Shown here one piece after another: positions 1-5,592 of a stretch of DNA of 6,142 nt; position 1 is the stretch's first letter, and each line of letters begins with the position of its first letter. The DNA is taken from positions 1-6,142 of the forward strand of contig MVQQ01000087.1 in the NCBI GenBank assembly GCA_002067555.1, written 5' to 3'. The position numbers and the translations under genes were made by a program. Source of the DNA: Syntrophorhabdus sp. PtaB.Bin184 (GTDB lineage Bacteria; Desulfobacterota; Syntrophorhabdia; Syntrophorhabdales; Syntrophorhabdaceae). Under the pieces are notes generated by a model. That model was not told where the DNA came from and searched no databases. It saw only the letters and a program-made list of their open reading frames with translations.

Positions 1-314
1 ACACCCTTCTTCGTGTCCAGGTTGCCAAGGAGCATCTCGGCCCTGTCCTCGTCGAAGCTCTTCTTGACGAGAAGCCGGAACTTGCTCTCCCCGCCGACGA
101 CATTCTTGCTCCTCTTCGACACCTTCGTCATGAACTCTTCCTGGACCCTGTGGACAACATGGTCGGGGATGAGCTTGAGGTTCGTGATCTCCTTGCCGAT
201 GGCCTCGATCTCTTCCTCGTCAAGGCCCTTCATGACGTCCTTCGTCACCTCGTCGTCCATGGTGAGAAGGAGAATGGCGGCTTTTCTGACTCCTGACAGG
301 TCTTCGGGGTTCAT
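1..314 (-). CDS. fliG: Flagellar motor switch protein FliG, N-terminal part (cut by the window edge)
   Basis: FliG is the cytoplasmic rotor (C-ring) protein that binds the MS ring through its N-terminal domain and meets the stator through its C-terminal domain. Translating from the ATG at 314 gives about 104 open codons starting MNPEDLSGVRKAAILLLTMD, followed by residues such as NLKLIPDHVVHRVQEEF and ESKFRLLVKKSFDEDRAEML. This is the helical FliG N domain that grips the tail of FliF. The middle and C-terminal (torque) domains lie beyond the left edge, so the gene looks cut by the window, not broken. The start is supported by a GGAAGGGA ribosome site (323-330), 8 nt upstream and inside the end of fliF, and by a gap of only 3 nt after the fliF stop. 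fliF immediately followed by fliG is the normal order and fits translational coupling of two directly interacting proteins. Confidence 0.95.
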   Translation of the reverse strand, partial: MNPEDLSGVRKAAILLLTMDDEVTKDVMKGLDEEEIEAIGKEITNLKLIPDHVVHRVQEEFMTKVSKRSKNVVGGESKFRLLVKKSFDEDRAEMLLGNLDTKKG

Positions 315-317
315 CGA

Positions 318-1946
318 TTACGTCCCTTCCTTCACCCATTCCTTGATCACGGAACCGACAACGGTCTTGTCCCTCATGACGTCATTGATCGCTGCCTGCT
401 GCTTGCTCTCTATGGCGGCGGGCTGATCTCCTCCCGGTACCGCTGTACCGGCGCCGCTCTTCACGTACACGTCCTTGACCTGGTAAAGGGGCGCGCGGTC
501 TGCCCGTGATTTCAGGAAACCGAGGATGGGTTTGATGACGAAGAAGAAGAGCGCCGCGATGATCAGGGCGTAGAAACCGTACTTGCTGAAGCTGAATATC
601 ATCTCTTTCCGTTCCGCCGCGTCGAGAAGACCTTTCTCGTCGGCGAGGTTTTCGGTCTCAAAGGGAACGTTCAAGACCTCGATCTTGTCGCCCCTCGCCT
701 CGTCTATCCCCACTGCCCTCGCCACGATCCCCTTGATGTCGGTGAGCTCTTTCTGTGACCGCGGGGAATACTTGAGCTCCTCACCGTTCTGGCCCTTCAC
801 CTTTTCATATTTCCCGTCGAGAACGATGGCGACCGAGAGGCGCTTGATATCGCCGTAAGGCTCCACTATCTTCTTGACGGTCTTGCTGACCTCGTAGGTC
901 ACCTGGGACTCTTCCCGTTCCGATTCGCTGCCGCGCCCGGCCGATGTCTGGGTAACGGCCGCCGCGGTATTCTGGTTCCTGCCCGTGGCGTTGGGCACGT
1001 TGGATGCCACCCCCGGGACACCTGCCGGCCCGGCTGTGCGGTTCAGCGACTTCTCTCTGCTCTTGCGCTCGCTCGTGGGGACCCTCTTGTTGGGGTCGAA
1101 CTCCTCTTCCACCTTTTCCACCTTGCGAAGATTGAGCTCCACATTCGCGCGTATGATCGACTTGTTGGCAGGCATAAACCTGTCGAGCATGGACTGGACC
1201 GATTCCTCGATGGTCCTTTCAACGCTCTTCTGCAGTTCGAACTGCTGGCCCGAGAGGGCGACCGCCGTGCCGGAACTCCCGGCCTTGTAGAGTATCTTTC
1301 CGAAAGAATCGACGATGGTCACATTGTCGGCCTTGAGCCCCTCTATGCTGCCCGAGACCAGGTGGACGATGCCCGCCACCTGTTCCTTGGAGAGTGTCTT
1401 CCCACCCCTCAGCTTGAGGAAGACCGATGCCGTGACATCCTTTTCCCTGTCGGTGAAGAGGGTCTTTTCCGGGATGGCGATGTGCACCCGGGACGCCTTC
1501 ACCTCCGGCATCTGGTTGATGGTGCGCGACAGCTCCCCCTGTATGGCCCGCTTGTAGTTGATGTTCTGCATGAACTCCGTCATGCCGTAGTTCGTCTTGT
1601 CGAAGAGTTCGAAACCGACGCCGCTGCCGCCGGGAAGGGCGTTCTGACCGGCAAGCATGAGCCGCACGTCATAGACCTTGTCCTTGGGGACGGAGACCGA
1701 GGTGCCGCCGAGCCCAAGCTTGTAGGGAACCTTGAGTTCCTTGAGCTTCGTCACGACCACCGAGGCATCTTCCGTGGAGAGGCCGGCGAACAGCGTCTGG
1801 TAGGTCTCCTTCTGGAGGAAGGAAAGACCGATGATGGAGCCGCCCACAAGCGCGATGAAAAGGAAGAGGTACATATAGAGCTTGCTCTTCGGGGTCGTTT
1901 TGAGATAGTTCTTCGTGGTATTGAGGAGTTCGTCCATCGGAGGCAT
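318..1946 (-). CDS. fliF: Flagellar MS-ring protein FliF
   Basis: FliF forms the MS ring in the inner membrane, the platform on which the export gate, rod and C ring assemble. The 542-residue length is normal for the family. Visible parts are: a short cytoplasmic N terminus; TM1 at about residues 25-44; the YscJ/FliF ring-building region at about 46-215, including the family signature VGFELFD (110-116) and NINYKRAIQGELSRTI (128-143); the FliF C-terminal periplasmic domain at about 230-440, with a polar, Gly/Pro/Asn/Ser-rich insert near 295-345 that corresponds to the beta-collar loop; TM2 at about 456-474; and a cytoplasmic tail ending VGSVIKEWVKEGT, the conserved FliG-binding helix. Both membrane segments and the FliG-binding end are intact, so the protein looks functional. 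The ATG at 1946 is preferred over the one at 1937 because only the first has an AGGTG site at a suitable distance. The gap to fliE is 3 nt. Confidence 0.98.
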   Translation of the reverse strand: MPPMDELLNTTKNYLKTTPKSKLYMYLFLFIALVGGSIIGLSFLQKETYQTLFAGLSTEDASVVVTKLKELKVPYKLGLGGTSVSVPKDKVYDVRLMLAGQNALPGGSGVGFELFDKTNYGMTEFMQNINYKRAIQGELSRTINQMPEVKASRVHIAIPEKTLFTDREKDVTASVFLKLRGGKTLSKEQVAGIVHLVSGSIEGLKADNVTIVDSFGKILYKAGSSGTAVALSGQQFELQKSVERTIEESVQSMLDRFMPANKSIIRANVELNLRKVEKVEEEFDPNKRVPTSERKSREKSLNRTAGPAGVPGVASNVPNATGRNQNTAAAVTQTSAGRGSESEREESQVTYEVSKTVKKIVEPYGDIKRLSVAIVLDGKYEKVKGQNGEELKYSPRSQKELTDIKGIVARAVGIDEARGDKIEVLNVPFETENLADEKGLLDAAERKEMIFSFSKYGFYALIIAALFFFVIKPILGFLKSRADRAPLYQVKDVYVKSGAGTAVPGGDQPAAIESKQQAAINDVMRDKTVVGSVIKEWVKEGT

Positions 1947-1949
1947 AGG

Positions 1950-2237
1950 TTACACCTGCATTCTCATTATCTCTTCATAGGCGGAGATGATCTTGTTCCG
2001 TATCTGCATCATCATCTGGAAGGACAGGTCCGCTTTCTCGATGGCGATCATCGTGGTCTGAACATCGGTGTTCTCCATCTTGACCAGTTTTTCCACTTCG
2101 TTGTCCGCTTCCTTCTCGAGTTCCACGACCTTCTTGATGGAGTCCTTCAGGACATCACCGAAGGAGGTCCTGGTCTTTTCGTTGGCCGGCTTCTGGACCT
2201 CACCGAAACTGGGAAGAGTGAAATTTTCTACCTTCAT
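1950..2237 (-). CDS. fliE: Flagellar hook-basal body protein FliE
   Basis: FliE is the small adaptor between the MS ring/export gate and the proximal rod, and is among the first substrates of the flagellar type III export system. The 95-residue size is normal for the family. The C-terminal half carries the family signature: VQTTMIAIEKADLSFQMMMQ at 59-78, then RNKIISAYEEIMRMQV up to the last residue, an amphipathic helix typical of rod components. The N-terminal half is charged and lysine/glutamate-rich, with no signal peptide, as expected for a type III substrate. The ATG at 2237 has a strong AGGGGGC ribosome site (2244-2250) 6 nt upstream. The gene sits 11 nt after flgC and 3 nt before fliF, whose products it joins in the basal body. 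Confidence 0.97.
   Translation of the reverse strand: MKVENFTLPSFGEVQKPANEKTRTSFGDVLKDSIKKVVELEKEADNEVEKLVKMENTDVQTTMIAIEKADLSFQMMMQIRNKIISAYEEIMRMQV
1953..1957 (-). promoter_or_regulatory. Ribosome binding site that decides the fliF start
   Basis: AGGTG is read on the minus strand, overlaps the last codons of fliE and lies 6 nt before the ATG at 1946. The second in-frame ATG at 1937 is preceded by pyrimidine-rich sequence with no Shine-Dalgarno match. The site favours the longer FliF (Met-Pro-Pro-Met...). It is weak, so part of fliF translation probably comes from ribosomes terminating on fliE. Confidence 0.6.
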
Positions 2238-2248
2238 GGATCCGCCCC

Positions 2249-2680
2249 CTATTCAATAAGCTCGAGAGTCTTCAGGAACATGTCCTTCGTCGTGTTGAGA
2301 ACGTTGACGTTGGCCTCGTAGGCACGGGTGGCCGCCGTCATGTCCGTCATCTCCTCCATCAGGTTCACGTTGGGAAACGTGACATACCCTTCGGAGTTGG
2401 CGTCGGGATGGCTCGGATTGTAGACCATCTGGAAAGGCTTGTCGCTCTCCTTGACGGACTCGACCTCGACGCCTTCCACCTTCTTCGAGAGGGTCCCCGA
2501 AAAGGTCTTGTCGTCGGAGACATCGATCGCCTTGAAGACAACGTCCTTCTTCCTGTACGCCCCGCCTTCTTCCGTGCTCGTCGTCTGGACGTTGGCAAGG
2601 TTCGACGCCACGATCTCCATGCGTTTCCTCTGTGCCTTCATCCCCGAAGCGCTGATCTTGAAGATATCGAATGCTCCCAT
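2249..2680 (-). CDS. flgC: Flagellar basal-body rod protein FlgC
   Basis: FlgC is a proximal rod subunit exported by the flagellar type III system and assembled in the periplasm. The 143-residue protein has both halves of the coiled rod architecture. The N-terminal rod motif is MGAFDIFKISASGMKAQRKR with EIVASNLANVQTT (residues about 1-34), and the C-terminal helix is EMTDMTAATRAYEANVNVLN (109-128) followed by MFLKTLELIE. The motifs ASNLAN and AxxAYEANVxV are characteristic of FlgC and distinguish it from FlgB and FlgG. Start evidence: ATG at 2680 with AGAGG (2688-2692) 7 nt upstream, inside the end of flgB. The gap to flgB is 4 nt, consistent with coupled synthesis of two partner rod proteins. 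Confidence 0.97.
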   Translation of the reverse strand: MGAFDIFKISASGMKAQRKRMEIVASNLANVQTTSTEEGGAYRKKDVVFKAIDVSDDKTFSGTLSKKVEGVEVESVKESDKPFQMVYNPSHPDANSEGYVTFPNVNLMEEMTDMTAATRAYEANVNVLNTTKDMFLKTLELIE

Positions 2681-2684
2681 GTTC

Positions 2685-3047
2685 CTACCTCTTTCCCTCG
2701 CCTATGAGATACTTCATCATGGCAAAACGCTTTGAGGCCATCTGGACCAGCGCCTGGTACATGAGCTGGTTCTCCGTGAGCTTTACCGTCTGGTCTTCCA
2801 GGTTGACGGTGTTCCCGTCAAGCCGCGCAAGACCGTCATGGCCCGGGTTCTCCGTGACGGTGTAGCCAGCGTCGCCCGAAGGGGCGAGCCCCGCCTCGGT
2901 CCCGGTGCGCCTGTCGAGCTCCCGCCGGAAATCGATCTCCTTTTCCCTGTATCCGGGAGTCTGGGCATTCGCTATATTGCCCGAAACCACCTTGTGATAG
3001 AAGGCCCTGATGGAGAGCGCCCTTCCGATGAGGTCCACTATCTGCAT
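2685..3047 (-). CDS. flgB: Flagellar basal-body rod protein FlgB
   Basis: FlgB is a proximal rod subunit of the flagellar basal body, exported through the type III apparatus and stacked next to FliE and FlgC. The 120-residue sequence carries the rod N-terminal signature VSGNIANAQTPGYREKEIDF at about 21-40 and a C-terminal helix with LTENQLMYQALVQMASKRFA (89-108). It is somewhat shorter than many FlgB proteins (around 130-140 residues from general knowledge); the difference is in the middle loop, and both terminal helices are complete. The ATG at 3047 is only 1 nt past the stop of the response regulator gene, and a GGGAG site (3055-3059) lies 7 nt upstream within that gene, so translation is probably coupled to fleR. 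This makes the two-component genes part of the same transcript as the rod genes. Confidence 0.96.
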   Translation of the reverse strand: MQIVDLIGRALSIRAFYHKVVSGNIANAQTPGYREKEIDFRRELDRRTGTEAGLAPSGDAGYTVTENPGHDGLARLDGNTVNLEDQTVKLTENQLMYQALVQMASKRFAMMKYLIGEGKR

Positions 3048-3048
3048 A

Positions 3049-4314
3049 TCAATACTCCCTTACCGGCACGTCAATGCCCATCGCCTTGTATTCGTTGATC
3101 TTGTTGCGCAGTGTGCGGACGGTGATGCCCAGTATGCCCGCCGCCTTCGACCTGTTGCCCCTGACCGACCTCAGGGCGTCGATGATGAGCTTCGTCTCCA
3201 TGTCCCGGACAGAGCCCACCGCATCGAGGTGGCTCATGGAGATGACGGAGCCGTTGGACAGTATGCACGCCCTGGCTATGACGTTCTCCAGTTCCCGAAC
3301 ATTCCCTTTCCAATGCCTGCTCGCGAGATGCTTCATCGCTTCGTCGCTCACGCCGACGTCCATCCCCCGGGAGTGTTTCTTCAAAAGATGGTTCACGAGG
3401 GGTGGTATGTCCTCGCGGCGCTCGCGCAACGCCGGGATGGTGATCGGGAAGACGCTGAGGCGATAGTAAAGGTCTTCGCGGAAGCTCCCGTCGGCCACCG
3501 TCTTCACAATGTCCCTGTTCGTCGTCGCGATGACGCGGACATCGACCTTCCGGGGAGACCGGGAGCCGAGGACTTCCACCTCCTTTTCCTGGAGCACGCG
3601 CAGAAGCTTTGCCTGGAGCTTGAGGTCCATCTCGGTGATCTCATCGAGAAGGATGGTCCCCTTGTCGGCAAGCTCGAACTTCCCCGGCTTGCGGGAGAGA
3701 GCACCGGTGAAAGCCCCTTTCTCGTAACCGAAGAGCTCGCTCTCAAGCAGGTTCTCCGGCAGGGCGGCGCAGTTCACGGCAACAAAGGACATGCGGGAGC
3801 GGTCGGAGCTCTCGTGGATGTACCTGGATATCACCTCTTTGCCCACACCGCTCTCGCCAAGGACAAGGACCGTGGCATCAGACCCGGCCACCCTCTGCGC
3901 CTTCTGAAGTACCTCTTTCATCGCCCGTGAAGTGAAGATGATCTTTCCGTTGTTCACACCCAGGGCGCGCCGCACCACGCTGTAGAGCATATCGGTATTA
4001 AAGGGCTTCTGGATGTAGTCGTAGGCGCCCTCCTTTATGACCTGCACGGCGTCCTTGACCGTCCCATATCCCGTCATGAGGATGACGGGCATGAGCGGCG
4101 ATGTCTCCTTGATGGCCTTGAGAAGATCGATACCACCGAGATGGGGCATCTTCACATCGGTGATGACGAGGTCGAAGATATTCCTGTCGATCTCGACCAT
4201 GGCCTTCCTGCCGTCCTCCGCGAGGGCGACGTTGTAGCCCGCGCGCACCAGGGATTCCTTCAGCGCTATGCGCATGTGGTTATCGTCATCAACTACGAGG
4301 ACATTCGTTTTCAT
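3049..4314 (-). CDS. fleR: Sigma-54-dependent flagellar response regulator, FleR/FlrC-like (NtrC family)
   Basis: This 421-residue activator has three domains and would remodel sigma-54 RNA polymerase at flagellar promoters when phosphorylated by the neighbouring kinase. The receiver domain (about 1-118) has the acidic pocket D9/D10, phospho-acceptor D53 (in ITDVKMP), T81 and K103. The AAA+ domain (about 125-360) has Walker A GESGVGKE (153-160), the sigma-54 contact loop GAFTGA (200-205), Walker B GTILLDEI (219-226), REDLYYRL and GNVRELEN (337-344). The C-terminal Fis-type helix-turn-helix (about 373-410) includes NRSKAAGILGITVRTLRNKI. All key residues are present, so it should be phosphorylatable and able to contact sigma-54. 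The VRTLRNK recognition helix resembles FleR/FlrC/FlbD proteins. The ATG overlaps the kinase stop as ATGA. The fleR name rests on domain type plus the flagellar operon; NtrC- or AtoC-like annotation is the main alternative. Confidence 0.92.
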   Translation of the reverse strand: MKTNVLVVDDDNHMRIALKESLVRAGYNVALAEDGRKAMVEIDRNIFDLVITDVKMPHLGGIDLLKAIKETSPLMPVILMTGYGTVKDAVQVIKEGAYDYIQKPFNTDMLYSVVRRALGVNNGKIIFTSRAMKEVLQKAQRVAGSDATVLVLGESGVGKEVISRYIHESSDRSRMSFVAVNCAALPENLLESELFGYEKGAFTGALSRKPGKFELADKGTILLDEITEMDLKLQAKLLRVLQEKEVEVLGSRSPRKVDVRVIATTNRDIVKTVADGSFREDLYYRLSVFPITIPALRERREDIPPLVNHLLKKHSRGMDVGVSDEAMKHLASRHWKGNVRELENVIARACILSNGSVISMSHLDAVGSVRDMETKLIIDALRSVRGNRSKAAGILGITVRTLRNKINEYKAMGIDVPVREY

Positions 4315-5411
4315 ATGGCCGCCAGTCTCTCCTTGGGGATGTAGATAAGGAACGATGAACCCGATCCCTCTTCGGACTCAACCTCGATCGAGCCGCCGTG
4401 GGCCTTCACGATGTTGTAAACGATGAAGAGTCCCAGGCCCACGCCCTTATCCTTCGTTGTGAAGAAGGGGTTGAAGATATTCCTGCGCAGCTCCTCCGTC
4501 ATGCCCGGTCCGTTGTCGCTGACGACGAGGACCCCGTACCGCTCGTTCTCCCGTATATCCACCTTTATTCTGCCGCCCGGACCCACGGCATCCATGGCAT
4601 TGCTGACGAGGTTCATGACGACGAGCTTCAACATGTCCGGGTCGATGAGCACCCGTCCCTGAGATACAGGAGCGAATTCAAGGCCGATGCTCCTCACCGA
4701 CGCGGAGACACTCATGAACTCCAGCGTGTCTCCCACGACGGACCTCAGTTCCTCCTCTTTCAGGGACAGTTCCCGGGGGCGGGTATAGGAGAGTATGTTG
4801 TTGATGATCCTGTCGATGGTCTTGACACCGAAGAGGACGTACTCGAGGTATTTACGATCGCGCACCCGCATCTTGCCGGCCATCAGCATGGAAAGGAAGA
4901 GTTCCATGCTTCCCAGCGGGTTCTTGATCTCATGGGATATCCTGGCCGCCATCTCTCCCATGGCCATGAGGCGCTCGTCGCGCTCCATGTGCTCCTTCAT
5001 CCTTTCGATCTCAGTGACGTCCTCGATGGCGACGACGTGCCTGCCTTCGAACCCGTTGGCCAGTGCCCGGGCCTTCCAGCGATATCGCCCAAGACCGCAC
5101 TTCATCTCCCCCGTCCTCTCAGCGCTGCCGCTGAGGCCTTCGATGATGCCCTCGGGGATCAGGTCCTCGGCGTTCTTGTTGGCAAAGATGACGGACCTGC
5201 CGTCAACGACGACGACACCGACGGGCAGGGAATCGAGTATCGTGTAGAGATACTCGCTGGCCCGCTCCAGTGCCCTGTTCTTCTCTTCGAGCTCCCTTTT
5301 GAGCTCTCTGATCTGGCTTTCCAATACCCCGTAATGGCTTATGATCGAATCTGAGGCCTTGGAAAACTCGTTAAAGGCGTTTTCGAGAAGTCTGGCTTCG
5401 GGAGTCTGCAT
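4311..5411 (-). CDS. fleS: Soluble PAS-domain sensor histidine kinase, FleS/FlrB-like
   Basis: This kinase is predicted to autophosphorylate and pass phosphate to the adjacent FleR-like regulator. Numbering from the ATG at 5411 (366 residues): an N-terminal helix and coiled coil (about 28-55), a PAS domain (about 52-135, LPVGVVVVDG near 62-71), a HisKA dimerisation helix with the phosphorylated His160 in RISHEIKNPL, and an ATPase domain with N box N267/N271, G1 DNGPGM (299-304), F box NPFFTTK and G2 GVGLGLFIV (323-331). There is no membrane segment or signal peptide, so the input is cytoplasmic, as for FleS. The frame stays open to an ATG at 5510, but those 33 extra codons merely translate the 7-bp repeats (PITHYPLPIT...) and cross the sigma-54 promoter, so I reject them. 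The ATG at 5411 has no Shine-Dalgarno sequence, so the start is plausible but not certain. The gene ends in a 4-nt overlap with fleR. Confidence 0.9.
   Translation of the reverse strand: MQTPEARLLENAFNEFSKASDSIISHYGVLESQIRELKRELEEKNRALERASEYLYTILDSLPVGVVVVDGRSVIFANKNAEDLIPEGIIEGLSGSAERTGEMKCGLGRYRWKARALANGFEGRHVVAIEDVTEIERMKEHMERDERLMAMGEMAARISHEIKNPLGSMELFLSMLMAGKMRVRDRKYLEYVLFGVKTIDRIINNILSYTRPRELSLKEEELRSVVGDTLEFMSVSASVRSIGLEFAPVSQGRVLIDPDMLKLVVMNLVSNAMDAVGPGGRIKVDIRENERYGVLVVSDNGPGMTEELRRNIFNPFFTTKDKGVGLGLFIVYNIVKAHGGSIEVESEEGSGSSFLIYIPKERLAAI
4327..4334 (-). promoter_or_regulatory. Ribosome binding site for the response regulator gene, long spacing
   Basis: AAGGAGAG on the minus strand is a strong Shine-Dalgarno match but lies 12 nt before the ATG at 4314, longer than the usual 5-9 nt. 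It is inside the last codons of the kinase gene. The ATGA overlap of kinase stop and regulator start suggests that termination-reinitiation contributes, which would keep kinase and regulator amounts linked. Confidence 0.5.
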
Positions 5412-5423
5412 GGGGAGAGAGTG

Positions 5424-5439
5424 TGCAAGAAGGGTGCCA
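5424..5439 (-). promoter_or_regulatory. Sigma-54 (-24/-12) promoter of the fleSR-flgBC-fliEFG operon
   Basis: On the minus strand the sequence is TGGCACCCTTCTTGCA. It matches the sigma-54 consensus TGGCACG-N4-TTGCW at every fixed position except the G after TGGCAC, with exact spacing between the GG (-24) and GC (-12) elements. Counting from the -12 C at 5425, transcription should begin near 5413, about 2 nt before the kinase ATG at 5411. It lies in the only intergenic gap of the cluster, directly downstream of a gene for a sigma-54 activator, which is where such a promoter is expected in a FlrA-to-flrBC type hierarchy. The match and location make a chance occurrence unlikely. The start site itself is predicted, not observed. 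Confidence 0.85.
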
Positions 5440-5446
5440 GAGAGGC

Positions 5447-5495
5447 GGGTAATGGGTAATGGGTAATGGGTAATGGGGGACGGGGAGTGGGGAAG
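5447..5495. repeat. Tandem 7-bp repeat array A (seven units, G-quadruplex-capable)
   Basis: On the plus strand there are four perfect GGGTAAT units (5447-5474) followed by three degenerate units, GGGGGAC, GGGGAGT and GGGGAAG, in unbroken 7-bp register. Every unit begins with at least three G, at 5447, 5454, 5461, 5468, 5475, 5482 and 5489. The first four G-runs with TAAT loops fit the G3-N1-7 quadruplex pattern, and the last three runs could form alternatives. The G-rich strand is the template strand for the minus-strand genes. The array ends 7 bp upstream of the sigma-54 promoter. It is not coding in any convincing frame. Its origin and function are unknown. Confidence 0.9.
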
Positions 5496-5533
5496 ATAAG
5501 TTATTCCCATTACCTATGAGGCATCGCCCGCCA

Positions 5534-5568
5534 CATATCCTATTACCTATCACCCATGACCCATGACC
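5534..5568. repeat. Tandem 7-bp repeat array B, inverted relative to array A
   Basis: Five degenerate heptamers lie in register on the plus strand: CATATCC, TATTACC, TATCACC, CATGACC, CATGACC. The unit (CATNACC) is the reverse complement of the array A unit read as GGTNATG, so A and B are the same repeat in opposite orientation. Aligning 5542-5569 with the reverse complement of 5447-5474 gives 23 identical positions of 28, enough for a long imperfect stem. A further isolated inverted unit, CCCATTACC at 5506-5514, is perfectly complementary (9 bp) to several registers of array A. Array B is more diverged than A. Confidence 0.8.
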
Positions 5569-5570
5569 TG

Positions 5571-5592
5571 GTCCGTCAATTTCTTGACGGAC
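5571..5592. promoter_or_regulatory. Perfect dyad, candidate activator-binding site (FleQ-box-like) or mRNA hairpin
   Basis: The arms GTCCGTCAA and TTGACGGAC (9 bp, perfect) are separated by 4 bp. The inner 14 bp, read on the minus strand as GTCAAGAAATTGAC (5575-5588), agree with the Pseudomonas aeruginosa FleQ box as I recall it, GTCANTAAATTGAC, at 12 of 13 fixed positions. Its centre is about 168 bp upstream of the predicted start site, a usual distance for a sigma-54 enhancer. The gene next to it encodes an activator with a FleQ-like recognition helix. As RNA the same bases would form a 9-bp stem with a GAAA tetraloop that includes the last base of the upstream stop codon, but no U-run follows on either strand, so it is not a normal intrinsic terminator. 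Confidence 0.55.

Noticed and set aside
993..1008. Sigma-54-like sequence on the plus strand inside fliF (GGGCACGTTGGATGCC)
   Set aside because: It lacks the leading T and the TTGC form of the -12 box, lies antisense within a conserved gene and has no gene downstream on that strand.
1362..2321. Long plus-strand open frame (319 codons) opposite fliF, fliE and flgC
   Set aside because: It is antisense to three clearly recognised flagellar genes, shows no recognisable domain and is rich in His/Leu/Asp/Gly as expected from reading GC-rich codons backwards.
3010..3930. Long plus-strand open frame (306 codons) opposite the response regulator gene
   Set aside because: It is a shadow of a fully conserved NtrC-family gene, with no family motif and no credible start context.
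4398..5354. Long plus-strand open frame (318 codons) opposite the histidine kinase gene
   Set aside because: Same reason: the minus-strand frame carries all kinase boxes, while the plus-strand product is a His/Asp-rich mirror translation.
5493..5505. IHF bending site between the dyad and the sigma-54 promoter
   Set aside because: This is the only AT-rich patch in the region and is near-palindromic (ATAAGTTAT), but it does not match the IHF core consensus WATCAR-N4-TTR on either strand.
5447..5568. CRISPR array
   Set aside because: Units are 7 bp with no spacers of unique sequence and no cas genes nearby; the structure is a simple tandem repeat in two orientations.
5571..5592. Intrinsic (rho-independent) terminator after the upstream activator gene
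   Set aside because: A good stem is present, but neither strand has a U-run after it; on the minus strand the following bases are CAGGTCATGGG. It is reported as a dyad or hairpin instead.
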